Assembly: GCF_902703175.1 (NCBI RefSeq)
Contig: NZ_CACRYJ010000069.1
Span: 1 to 64,000 of the forward strand
Length of the DNA stretch: 64,000 bases
Reading direction: 5' to 3'
Source: Occultella aeris
Lineage (GTDB): Bacteria; Actinomycetota; Actinomycetes; Actinomycetales; Beutenbergiaceae
Shown here piece after piece: positions 56,815 through 64,000 of this stretch. Within the stretch, counting starts at the first letter, position 1. Each line of letters starts with the position of its first letter. A program made the translations under genes and the position numbers. Below the pieces are notes generated by a model that worked only from the letters and a program-made list of their open reading frames with translations, was not told the origin of the DNA and did no database searches.

Positions 56815-57963
56815 TCAGTCGTTCTTGGCGCCGAAGACGATCTCGTCCCAGGACGGCACGCTGGTACGGCGGTTGCGCCGCGGGCGCTTGCTCCTGGCGG
56901 GCTCGGACGGCTCCTCGTCGTCCCCGGTGGTTGGCTCACCGGCAGGATCGGCGGCCGGGTTGGCCAGGTGCGGCGGCAGGTCGATGATGCCCGCGTCCTG
57001 CGCCTCCTCGGGGTGGGACGCGGGCGGGTGTGCGGCCGGCGGGTCGTCCCAGAGCATCGGCTCGTGGACACCGTCGCCGGTGGCCCCGGTGCGTTCGCCC
57101 ACCCGGCCTGCGTCGTCGGGCCCGTCGCCGGGTTCGTCCGCGCCGGTGTCGTCATCCAGCTCGACCCGCTGCCGCACTCCGCGGCTGGCGCTCAGATGGT
57201 CCAGGAGCGCTTCGGTGCCGGACCCGTCGTCGGAGTCGGGTTCCTCGGGGGACGCGGGTTCGTCGTGGTCGGCGGCCACCGGCCTGGAGTCCCGGATGAC
57301 CGCGTCGACGGCCTGGAGCGACGGCGCGATGTCTGCATCCGTCTCGACGTCGTAGAGCCGGGCGCCGCGCACGGCACTGAGGTGGCGGCGCGGCCCGGGC
57401 GCGCTCAGGTCCGTCTCCGACAGCCAACGGCTCTCGTCGTCGAGGGCGGTGACCATCGATGACGAGAGATCGACCTGCCAGACGGCCTCGCGGTCCCGGT
57501 CGCCCGCGATGAACCGGGCCACGAGCTCCCAGGGTTCGCTGCCGCGGCGGCGGGCGTCCCAGTCGATGGAGTCCGCATCGACGCCGCGCGCGGCGAGTCG
57601 GTCGACGACGAGGTCACCGAGCTGCGGCGCGCCGGACTCGCGGCCGATCGTGAGCATCCGGGCCCGGCGGGCGACGTGCTCTCGTTCGGCGATGACCGGG
57701 CCCTCGTAGCGGCGGATCTGCTCGATCGCGAGACCGGACTCGCCGGCGATGTCCTCGGCGCTCGCGCCGGCGCGGATCAGGATCTGGATGTCCCGCGGAC
57801 GGAGCGCGGAATCGCTGCGCAGCTTCTCGAGCTGGGGGCGGTCGCGGCGCACGGCAGCGCGCAGGGCGTCGTCGATGGGCAGCCGGTGCCGTTCACCGTC
57901 GGGTCCGATGAGGATCAGATGCTCACCATCCGCATGGATCCCAACCAGTTCTAGCTCCACCAT
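56815..57963 (-). CDS. sepH: Septation protein SepH
   Basis: FtsZ-associated cell-division protein of actinobacteria (DUF3071), 382 residues. The N-terminal domain starts MVELELVGIHADGEHLILIG and includes a helix-turn-helix-like part (SAEDIAGESGLAIEQIRRYE, about 74-93) known to be required for FtsZ interaction in Streptomyces. The second half is acidic and disordered with a conserved basic end (RPRRNRRTSVPSWDEIVFG). GGAGG precedes the ATG. It is convergent with tdk. Confidence 0.94.
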   Translation of the reverse strand: MVELELVGIHADGEHLILIGPDGERHRLPIDDALRAAVRRDRPQLEKLRSDSALRPRDIQILIRAGASAEDIAGESGLAIEQIRRYEGPVIAEREHVARRARMLTIGRESGAPQLGDLVVDRLAARGVDADSIDWDARRRGSEPWELVARFIAGDRDREAVWQVDLSSSMVTALDDESRWLSETDLSAPGPRRHLSAVRGARLYDVETDADIAPSLQAVDAVIRDSRPVAADHDEPASPEEPDSDDGSGTEALLDHLSASRGVRQRVELDDDTGADEPGDGPDDAGRVGERTGATGDGVHEPMLWDDPPAAHPPASHPEEAQDAGIIDLPPHLANPAADPAGEPTTGDDEEPSEPARSKRPRRNRRTSVPSWDEIVFGAKND

Positions 57964-58351
57964 GACACCTCCGTACCGTGCACACCCCGAGCCTGCCAGC
58001 CCACCGGTCGGGACTGCCGCATTACGTCCGGTGTGGCGGTGATTCCCGCGACCGGGCCGCTGCAGGGGCGACCGTGGCAGCCTAACGCGGCGGCCTCGGC
58101 GCCCGCCCGTCGGCGCGTGGTGCTCCGAACTGCCAAGACCGTTGTATGGTTCGCCCCGGTGAGGCTGCGCGGACCCCGGTCCAACACGCCGGCTGCGCGT
58201 CGTCCTCGCCTCAGTTCCAAGGGATTTCTCCGTTCGGTGCGCACACGTGGCGTCCAGGGTGGACAATCCCTTCGCTACGGGAACATTTAGAAGCCCCACG
58301 CGTTGTAACTGCGACCACCATCATCAAGAGAAACCGGAGCGCTTGCCCACC
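57964..58351. other. 388-bp divergent gap between sepH and the DUF4193 gene
   Basis: It holds the sepH ribosome-binding site near 57966-57972 and an ECF-type promoter candidate at 58279-58304. I saw no ORF with support and no tRNA-like structure. Confidence 0.7.
58279..58304 (+). promoter_or_regulatory. Candidate SigH/SigR/SigE-type promoter of the DUF4193 gene
   Basis: GGGAAC (58279-58284), 16 nt, then CGTT (58301-58304). This matches the GGGAAY-N16-18-CGTT consensus of actinobacterial stress ECF factors such as SigR and SigH. It would start a leader of about 40 nt before the ATG at 58352. Confidence 0.55.
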
Positions 58352-58651
58352 ATGGCGACCGACTACGACGCACCGCGCAAGAACGAAGAGGACCTCAGCG
58401 AGGACTCCCTGGAGGAGCTGAAGGCCCGGCGTGCGGAGAAGAACTCCGGGGCTATCGAAGAGGACGAGACGGAAGCCGCCGAGGGGTTCGAACTCCCCGG
58501 CGCCGATCTCAGCGGAGAAGAACTCTCCGTTCGCGTCCTGCCCCGTCAGGCAGACGAGTTCACCTGCTCGCGCTGCTTCCTGGTCCACCACCGCAGCCAG
58601 CTGGCCTACGAGGAGAACGGTCAGCCGGTCTGCTCGGAGTGCGCGGCCTGA
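58352..58651 (+). CDS. DUF4193 zinc-finger-like protein
   Basis: Highly conserved small actinobacterial protein, 99 residues, function unknown. The N-terminal 55 residues are acidic and Lys/Glu-rich. The C-terminus carries two CxxC pairs, CSRC and CSEC, that should bind zinc. GGAG lies 12 nt before the ATG, rather far. Its 3' end overlaps that of the DUF3093 gene by 31 nt. Mycobacterial Rv2699c is the positional match, near dut. Confidence 0.9.
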   Translation: MATDYDAPRKNEEDLSEDSLEELKARRAEKNSGAIEEDETEAAEGFELPGADLSGEELSVRVLPRQADEFTCSRCFLVHHRSQLAYEENGQPVCSECAA

Positions 58652-59088
58652 GCCGCATCACCCACCAGGGCCCGCGCCAGTTCGGCGGCGCGCCTGGTGG
58701 AGATCAACCAGTACGGCGTGGGGTCCTGCGGGTCTCGCAGGACCACCCGTACCGCCGCCGGCGCCGATGAACTGAACTGGACGTGGGCGCGGGCATCGAG
58801 TCCCGGCCCCATCGCGTTCTCGAGGTCGCTGCCCTCGACGATCTCGACCGCGTCGATGAACTCCCTGGCGATGTGTGCCCGGCCGGCCCGCAACTCATCC
58901 GCCGTGACCACGGTCACAGGCGCGGTCCGCAACTGCACGACCGCCAGCACGACGGTCACCGCCACGCCTACGGCGACGGCGACCGGCATTCCCAGTACCA
59001 CCGTGATCATCGCGGCGCCGAAGCCACCGGCTGGGGCGAGCAGCCACTTCCAGACGGAGGGCAGCAGGGTCTCGGAGAACACGGGCAC
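58621..59088 (-). CDS. DUF3093 membrane protein
   Basis: Actinobacterial protein of 155 residues from GTG 59088 (MPVFSETLLPSVWKW). Two helices lie at about 12-32 and 35-53; the rest is a soluble domain ending with ALVGDAAQAAHSEQTG. CAGACT (59101-59096) is 7 nt before the GTG. Function is unknown. It is divergent from dut, as Rv2698 is from Rv2697c. Confidence 0.87.
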   Translation of the reverse strand: MPVFSETLLPSVWKWLLAPAGGFGAAMITVVLGMPVAVAVGVAVTVVLAVVQLRTAPVTVVTADELRAGRAHIAREFIDAVEIVEGSDLENAMGPGLDARAHVQFSSSAPAAVRVVLRDPQDPTPYWLISTRRAAELARALVGDAAQAAHSEQTG

Positions 59089-59195
59089 GAATGCCAGTCT
59101 GCCACCGGCCACGGGTACACCGGGCACCGAGCACCGGGCCCCGACGATCCACCTCGACCGCCACGAGCGGTCGCGGGGAGAAGTAGGCTCGACGC

Positions 59196-59684
59196 GTGAT
59201 GACTGAGAACGACGACCCCGGCACGGACGTTGACATCCTGATCCAGCGGCTCGACCCGGAGCTGCCGGTGCCGGCCTACGCCCACCCCGGCGACGCCGGC
59301 CTCGACCTGCGAGCGGCCGAGCCCGTGACCCTGCCCCCCGGCGGGCGGGCGACGGTGCCGACGGGGATCGCGATCGCCCTGCCGCGCGGGTACGCCGCGT
59401 TCGTGCACCCCCGCTCCGGCCTCGCCGCGAAGCACGGCGTCACGACGCTGAACGCACCAGGGACGGTGGACGCCGGCTACCGGGGTGAGATCAAGGTCAT
59501 CCTCGTCAACACCGACACCGAGACCGAGGCCCGGCTGGAGCGAGGCGACCGGATCGCGCAGCTCGTGATCCAGCAGGTCGCCTCCGCCGGGTTCGTGGAG
59601 GTCGAGCACCTGCCCGGCAGTGACCGCGGCGATGGTGGTTTCGGTTCGACCGGGGGCTATGCGATCGCGGAGGGAGCACGCTGA
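59196..59684 (+). CDS. dut: dUTP diphosphatase
   Basis: Hydrolyses dUTP to dUMP and PPi, keeping uracil out of DNA, 162 residues, trimeric family. All five motifs are visible: [42 protein letters not shown] and the C-terminal [15 protein letters not shown] (59184-59189) lies exactly 6 nt before the GTG, supporting a leaderless GTG start instead of the ATG one codon on. The stop overlaps the next ATG by one base. Confidence 0.97.
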   Translation: MMTENDDPGTDVDILIQRLDPELPVPAYAHPGDAGLDLRAAEPVTLPPGGRATVPTGIAIALPRGYAAFVHPRSGLAAKHGVTTLNAPGTVDAGYRGEIKVILVNTDTETEARLERGDRIAQLVIQQVASAGFVEVEHLPGSDRGDGGFGSTGGYAIAEGAR

Positions 59685-60379
59685 TGGCACTGTTCGGACG
59701 TAGGAAGGCCGCGCGGGCCGAATCCGCCGACTCCGTGGAATCCGCGCCGAGCCCCGCCGAGCCCGAGGGGCGCGGCCCATGGGACGTCGACGAGGTGCCC
59801 GAACTCGGTGGTCGCATCGATCTCGGCGCGATCCGGCTGCCGAAGCGGGCGGGCAGCCAGGTCAAGATGGAGCTGGACTCCAAGACCCGCCGCGTCGTCG
59901 CGGTGCGGCTGTTGCTTGATTCCTCGAGTCTGCAGCTGCAGGCGTTCGCCGCTCCCCGCAGCGAAGGCCTCTGGGACGAGCTGCGGGAGGAGATCGCCCA
60001 GCAGGTCGTCAAGCAGGGCGGGTCGTCCGACGAGCGAAGCGGCTCGTTCGGCCGCGAGCTGCTCGCCCGGCTTCCCGCCCGGCTGCCGGACGGACGGACC
60101 GGCAGCCGGCCGGCTCGGTTCATCGGCGTCGACGGGCCGCGCTGGTTCCTGCGCGCGGTGATGTCCGGTAAGGCGACCGTGGACTCCGAGGCGGCGGCCG
60201 CGCTCGAGGACGTGCTCGCGGATGTCGTGGTGGTGCGTGGCTCCGAGGCCCGTCCGCCGCGGGACCTGCTCACCCTGCACCTGCCCGGACGCCCGGGCGA
60301 ACCCACCCCGGACCCCGCGGGCGGGCGACCCAGCCTCGACCTGCCCAAGCGTGGCCCCGAGATCACCGAGACCCGTTGA
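59684..60379 (+). CDS. DUF3710 protein
   Basis: Conserved actinobacterial protein of unknown role, 231 residues, starting MALFGRRKA. The core (about 35-205) has GPWDVDEVPELGGRIDLGAI and RPARFIGVDGPRWFLRAV, typical of the family; no transmembrane helix is present. It is coupled to dut (TGATG overlap), as Rv2696c is in M. tuberculosis. Confidence 0.88.
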   Translation: MALFGRRKAARAESADSVESAPSPAEPEGRGPWDVDEVPELGGRIDLGAIRLPKRAGSQVKMELDSKTRRVVAVRLLLDSSSLQLQAFAAPRSEGLWDELREEIAQQVVKQGGSSDERSGSFGRELLARLPARLPDGRTGSRPARFIGVDGPRWFLRAVMSGKATVDSEAAAALEDVLADVVVVRGSEARPPRDLLTLHLPGRPGEPTPDPAGGRPSLDLPKRGPEITETR

Positions 60380-60401
60380 GCCGGCAGTGAGGTCGAAAAC
60401 G

Positions 60402-60788
60402 ATGAGCCTGCGCGACGCATGGGACCGGTTCACCGCCTCCCAGGCCGAGCTCGAGGCCGACGACGAGCAGCTCGAGGCGCGCCGACGGGGTACCCAGCCG
60501 GTGGGCCGGTGTCACGCACGCAGTCGCGCGACCGTCTCGGGTGTGATCCGGGCGGTGACGTTCGCACCGGCCGCTGCCGGCCCGGCACTGGTGGCCGAGC
60601 TGTACGACGGGTCCGGCAGCCTCGATCTCGTCTGGCTCGGCCGGCTGGAGATCCCCGGCATCGAGCCGGGGCGCCGGCTGGTCGCCGAGGGCATGATCAC
60701 GTCGGCCGACTTCGGCCGCACGCACGCCACGATGTTCAACCCGGAGTACCGACTCCTGGCCCCCGACTCCGCAGAGGCGACCCCATGA
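60402..60788 (+). CDS. OB-fold nucleic-acid-binding-domain protein
   Basis: 128-residue protein with a predicted OB fold (about 40-110: ATVSGVIRAVTFAP, LYDGSGSLDLVWLGR, GRRLVAEGMIT). It may bind nucleic acid, but no partner is known. It lies 22 nt after DUF3710 and overlaps the DUF3159 start by four bases (ATGA). Mycobacterial Rv2694c is the positional counterpart. Confidence 0.87.
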   Translation: MSLRDAWDRFTASQAELEADDEQLEARRRGTQPVGRCHARSRATVSGVIRAVTFAPAAAGPALVAELYDGSGSLDLVWLGRLEIPGIEPGRRLVAEGMITSADFGRTHATMFNPEYRLLAPDSAEATP

Positions 60789-61537
60789 CCGAGAACCGCG
60801 AGGCAGACGCGCCCCAGGACACGTCCGGCCCCGAGCTGCCGGACCGGACCGGCCGGGCCCCGAGTAGTGGCGCCGTACCCGGCGGCCGCGGCATGGGCCA
60901 GCTCGCGGCGGGGGAGTTCAGCCTGGCCGAGTCCATCGGGGGCGTGCGCGGCCTCGTCGAGTCGACCGCGCCCGGCCTGGTGTTCGTGGTTGTGTTCGTG
61001 GCCACCCGGGAACTGATGCCGGCGCTGATCTCCTCCGTCGCCGTCGCGCTCATCGCCACGATCGCCCGGCTGGTCGCGCGGACGCCGGTCACGCAGGCCG
61101 TCGGGGGGCTGCTCGGTGTCGCGATCGGCGCCATCTGGGCGTGGCGCACCGGCGAGGCGCAGGACTACTTCGCGTGGGGCCTGTACGTGAACGCCGCGTT
61201 CGTGGTCGGCGTGACCGCGTCCATCCTGGCCAGGTGGCCAGTGGTCGGCGTGATCGTCTCGAGCCTGTTCGGGAAGGGGTTCGAGTGGCGCGCGGACCGG
61301 ACGCTGCTGCGCCGCTACTCGCTCGCGTCCTGGCTGTGGGTCGGTGCGTTCGCGGCCCGGCTGGCGGTGCAGGTGCCGCTCTACCTGAACGCGGAGGCCG
61401 GCTGGCTCGGCACCGCGCGCCTGGTCATGGGGCTGCCGCTGTGGGCGCTCGTCCTGTGGATCACGTGGCTGCTGGTGAATCCCCGAGCAGGTGCTGCAGC
61501 TCAAGCAGATCCGCCTGCTCCGCGGACGACACGATGA
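60785..61537 (+). CDS. DUF3159 membrane protein
   Basis: 250 residues with a disordered N-terminal 45 and five or six helices from about 60 to 240. The family signature SIGGVRGLVESTAPGLVFVV is clear. Function is unknown; a transport-related role is only suggested by the neighbouring TrkA genes. The last 77 nt overlap the end of the convergent TrkA gene, an unusually long antisense overlap. Confidence 0.88.
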   Translation: MTENREADAPQDTSGPELPDRTGRAPSSGAVPGGRGMGQLAAGEFSLAESIGGVRGLVESTAPGLVFVVVFVATRELMPALISSVAVALIATIARLVARTPVTQAVGGLLGVAIGAIWAWRTGEAQDYFAWGLYVNAAFVVGVTASILARWPVVGVIVSSLFGKGFEWRADRTLLRRYSLASWLWVGAFAARLAVQVPLYLNAEAGWLGTARLVMGLPLWALVLWITWLLVNPRAGAAAQADPPAPRTTR

Positions 61538-62141
61538 GCAGCAGCTCGTCGCCGGCCTCCAGGGTGTCGTCCTGGCTGGGTGCGATCGGCTGATCGCCGC
61601 GGATGATCGCGGCCAGCACGGCCGCGCTCGGCCAGCCGATCTGGGAGATCTGCTGACCCACCACGGCTGCGCCGGGGGACAGAGTGATCTCGTACATGCT
61701 CGCCCCGGACTGGTGGAAGGTGAAGATCCGGACCAGGTCGCCGACCGAGACCGCCTCCTCCACCAGCGACGTCATGATCCGAGGCGTCGACACGAGCACG
61801 TCCACGCCCCAGGCCTCGTCGAACATCCACTCGTTCTTCGGGTTGTTCACCCGGGCCACGACCCGCGGCACCGCGAACTCGGTCTTCGCCAGCAGCGAGA
61901 CCACGAGGTTCGCCTTGTCGTCCCCTGTTGCCGCGACCACCACATCGGCGGCGGCGAGGTCCGCCTGGCTCAGCGAGCTGATCTCGCAGGCGTCCGCGAG
62001 CAGCCACTCGGCCTCGCTGACCGAGGAGACCTTCATGGCCATCGGGTCCTTGTCGATCAGCAGGACCGCGTGGTCGTGGCCGATGAGTTCCCGGGCGATG
62101 GAGCGGCCGACGCTCCCGGCACCGGCGATGACGACCCGCAT
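61461..62141 (-). CDS. ceoC: TrkA family potassium-uptake regulatory protein (CeoC-like)
   Basis: Cytoplasmic regulator of a Trk-type K+ channel, 226 residues. The Rossmann TrkA-N domain begins MRVVIAGAGSVGRSIARELI with the NAD-binding GxGxxG, and a TrkA-C domain spans about 135-215. It is translationally coupled to ceoB (TGATG overlap). No channel gene (TrkH/TrkG) is visible here. The 3' end overlaps DUF3159 by 77 nt. Confidence 0.93.
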   Translation of the reverse strand: MRVVIAGAGSVGRSIARELIGHDHAVLLIDKDPMAMKVSSVSEAEWLLADACEISSLSQADLAAADVVVAATGDDKANLVVSLLAKTEFAVPRVVARVNNPKNEWMFDEAWGVDVLVSTPRIMTSLVEEAVSVGDLVRIFTFHQSGASMYEITLSPGAAVVGQQISQIGWPSAAVLAAIIRGDQPIAPSQDDTLEAGDELLLIVSSAEQADLLELQHLLGDSPAAT

Positions 62142-62809
62142 CAGTCCTCCTCGGGCTTGGGCGCCGTGGCCAGGATCCGCTGGACCTCGTTGATGTGGTC
62201 GGTGTACACGATGACGTGCAGCAGGTCGTTCTCCTGGAGCACGTCGAGCGGGGACGGGATGTACGCGTCACCGAACCGGGTGATGTACGCGATCCGTGCC
62301 TTCGCGAGGTTCTGCAGCTGCCGCACGGTGTGGCCGATCCACCCTTCGTGCAGGTCCATCTCGCACAGGCTGACGCCGCCGGAGGCGTCGCGGTACTCAC
62401 TGGCCGCACCGGTGGGCATCATCCGGCGCAGCACCTGGTCCGCGGTCCACCGGACGGTCGCGACGGTCGTGATCCCGAGCCGCTGGTAGATCTGGGCCCG
62501 GCCCGGGTCGTAGATCCGGGCCACCACGTTGTCGATCCCGAACACCTCGCGGACCACCCGGGCGGCGATGATGTTGGAGTTGTCCCCGCTGGACACGGCC
62601 GCGAACGCGTAGGCGTCCTCGATGCCGGCCTGCGTCAGGGCCTCCCGGTCGAAACCCATGCCGGTCACCCGGCGGCCCGCGAAGTCGTCCGAGAGTCGCC
62701 GGAACGCCTCCGGGTTCTGATCGATGATCGCCACGGAGTGGCCTTTGGACTCCAGGGTCTCGGCGAGGGTGACCCCGACGCGACCCGCGCCCATGATGAC
62801 GAAGTGCAC
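62141..62809 (-). CDS. ceoB: TrkA family potassium-uptake regulatory protein (CeoB-like)
   Basis: 222 residues, paralogous to the next gene in the operon. MHFVIMGAGRVGVTLAETLE gives the nucleotide-binding loop; the TrkA-C part is at about 135-215. It probably forms a hetero-complex with CeoC on a K+ channel. The start is GTG 62809, with TAGCGT about 8 nt before it. The order ceoB-ceoC matches M. tuberculosis Rv2691-Rv2692. Confidence 0.93.
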   Translation of the reverse strand: MHFVIMGAGRVGVTLAETLESKGHSVAIIDQNPEAFRRLSDDFAGRRVTGMGFDREALTQAGIEDAYAFAAVSSGDNSNIIAARVVREVFGIDNVVARIYDPGRAQIYQRLGITTVATVRWTADQVLRRMMPTGAASEYRDASGGVSLCEMDLHEGWIGHTVRQLQNLAKARIAYITRFGDAYIPSPLDVLQENDLLHVIVYTDHINEVQRILATAPKPEED

Positions 62810-62885
62810 GAGTCCAGACGCTACACCGGGAGTACCGTTGCGGCGTCAGCAGTCGACGCCGGGAGATCGCAACGGAGGCACACCG

Positions 62886-63266
62886 ATGAGTCCGCTGTCC
62901 CGCTCGGTAGCGGAACGCAACAAGAAGTACCTGAACCACGTCATGCGCCACGTCGCCCCGAGGATGCCCGGATTCGGCCTGCTCACGCACACCGGCCGCA
63001 CGTCCGGCACGAAGTACACCATCCCGGTGAACGTGTTCCAGCGGAACGGCTCGTACGTGTTCGCGCTGACCTACGGTCCCCGGACCGACTGGGTCCGCAA
63101 CGTGCGCGCCGCCGGTTCCGCGCGCCTCGTCACCCGGGGCCGCATCGTGGACCTGGTCGACCCGGTGCTCGGCAGGGACGAGACCGCGTCCTGGGCGCCG
63201 TTCGTCGTGGCCAGGATCCTGCGCGCGACGGACTCGCTCGAGACCCTCACGATGAGGGCGCGGTAG
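62886..63266 (+). CDS. Deazaflavin (F420)-dependent nitroreductase-family protein
   Basis: 126-residue member of the DDN/DUF385 split-barrel family, whose mycobacterial members use coenzyme F420. Typical are LTHTGRTSGTKYTIPVNVF (about 33-51) and ALTYGPRTDWVRNVRAAGSA (about 60-79). GGAGG precedes the ATG. It is divergent from ceoB. Whether this organism makes F420 is not shown by the window. Confidence 0.86.
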   Translation: MSPLSRSVAERNKKYLNHVMRHVAPRMPGFGLLTHTGRTSGTKYTIPVNVFQRNGSYVFALTYGPRTDWVRNVRAAGSARLVTRGRIVDLVDPVLGRDETASWAPFVVARILRATDSLETLTMRAR

Positions 63267-63294
63267 CCGGAACCTACGCGTACAGTGAGCCACC

Positions 63295-64000
63295 GTGCCT
63301 GATCTCTCCGACGCCGCGAAACGCCTTCTCGTCGGGCGCCCGGTCCGTAGCGAACGACTCGGGCATACCCTGCTGCCGAAGCGCATCGCGCTGCCGGTGT
63401 TCGCCTCCGACGCACTCTCCTCGGTCGCCTACGCCCCTGACGAGATCCTGCTCACGCTCTCCCTGGCCGGCCTCGCCTCGTACACGATCTCGCCGTGGGT
63501 GGCGCTCGCCGTCGTGATCGTCATGCTCACCGTCGTGGCCTCCTACCGTCAGACGGTTCGGGCCTACCCCTCCGGGGGCGGCGACTACGAGGTGGCCACC
63601 ACGAATCTCGGTCCCCGGGCCGGGCTGACCGTCGCGAGTGCGCTGCAGGTCGACTACGTGCTCACCGTGGCCGTGTCCGTCTCGTCCGGTTCCCACTACC
63701 TCGCCACCGTGCTCCCGGCCGCCCGCGACCACGAGGCGATCATCGCCATCGGCCTGGTCGCGCTCATCGCGCTGATCAACCTGCGCGGCGTGCGTGAGTC
63801 GGGCAGCGGGTTCGCCATTCCCGTCTACCTGTTCATGGCCGGCATGGGCGTGATGGCCCTCGTCGGTGGCATCCAGTGGGCCACCGGGACCCTCGGCACC
63901 GCCGAGAGCGCCCAGTTCGACGTCCTCGCCGAGGCGGGCTACGAAGAGGGCCTGATGGGCCTCGCGGGCGGCTTCCTGGTGCTGCGTGCGTTCTCCTCCG
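63295..64000 (+). CDS. APC-family permease (truncated by window end)
   Basis: N-terminal 235 residues of an amino acid/polyamine/organocation-type transporter; the gene runs past the window. The start region LPKRIALPVFASDALSSVAYAPDEIL contains the helix-1 signature of this actinobacterial group, followed by about five more helices. TACAGT (63281-63286) is 8 nt before the GTG. Near the TrkA genes it could be a cation or amino acid transporter; Rv2690c is the positional match. Confidence 0.88.
   Translation, partial: MPDLSDAAKRLLVGRPVRSERLGHTLLPKRIALPVFASDALSSVAYAPDEILLTLSLAGLASYTISPWVALAVVIVMLTVVASYRQTVRAYPSGGGDYEVATTNLGPRAGLTVASALQVDYVLTVAVSVSSGSHYLATVLPAARDHEAIIAIGLVALIALINLRGVRESGSGFAIPVYLFMAGMGVMALVGGIQWATGTLGTAESAQFDVLAEAGYEEGLMGLAGGFLVLRAFSS

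Noticed and set aside
1-64000. tRNA genes, CRISPR arrays, transposases, integrases, prophage or defence genes
   Set aside because: Gaps were read on both strands and none showed such features. Nearly all gaps are under 200 bp.

Overview
The window is a gene-dense, very high-GC chromosomal segment of an actinobacterium. About 58 protein-coding genes occupy nearly all of it; I saw no rRNA, tRNA, CRISPR array, insertion sequence or prophage gene. The organism is probably a member of the Micrococcales (Beutenbergia/Ruania-like), a placement inferred from gene content (topoisomerase IV genes, DUF3043, SepH, DUF5998) and not tested. Two blocks keep the gene order I recall from Mycobacterium tuberculosis: about 5-33.5 kb resembles Rv2206 down to Rv2173, and about 58.3-64 kb resembles Rv2699c down to Rv2690c.

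Region by region. 0-4.9 kb: pyrD, a pair of palindromic repeats flanking a tiny ORF, an ECF41-type sigma factor with a neighbouring FAD oxidoreductase, and an aldo/keto reductase. 4.9-9 kb: DUF3043, a DJ-1-like protein lacking its nucleophile, a divergent glycerate kinase, ErpA and an FKBP lipoprotein. 9.2-17.5 kb: the aerobic respiratory chain (ctaC-ctaD-ctaF, sodA, ctaE-qcrC-qcrA-qcrB), i.e. the cytochrome bcc-aa3 branch. 17.7-33.5 kb: a degenerate receiver protein, trpD, a stand-alone RAM domain, a DEDD/GIY-YIG nuclease, an acyl-CoA synthetase, PlsC, a pyrophosphate-type phosphofructokinase, class II DAHP synthase, a sulfite-oxidase-like protein, a PASTA kinase (PknL type), a LysM transglycosylase, the Rv2175c homologue and a polyprenyl synthase. 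33.6-40.7 kb: DUF4192, a membrane protein, a universal stress protein and gcvT-gcvH-gcvP. 40.8-51.6 kb: the principal sigma factor, ferritin, a frameshifted methyltransferase, parE and parC, with two double-GNAT genes and a YhhN protein between them. 51.6-58 kb: a Pat-like acetyltransferase, DUF5998, a phosphodiesterase, thymidine kinase and SepH. 58.3-64 kb: DUF4193, DUF3093, dut, DUF3710, an OB-fold protein, DUF3159, two TrkA proteins, an F420-type reductase and a truncated APC permease.

A recurring feature is a -10-like hexamer (TANNNT or close to it) 6-7 nt before a GTG or ATG with no usable Shine-Dalgarno sequence. I count about 19 such genes and used this to move several starts.

Most of the window is conserved housekeeping sequence, and I did not find an unmistakable new system such as a defence island or biosynthetic cluster. 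The observations most worth following are the hairpin-flanked mini-ORF near 1.1-1.4 kb, the degenerate receiver before trpD, the PknL / LysM transglycosylase / Rv2175c arrangement, the tandem double-GNAT pair between parE and parC, and an ECF (SigH/SigR-like) promoter candidate before the DUF4193 gene.
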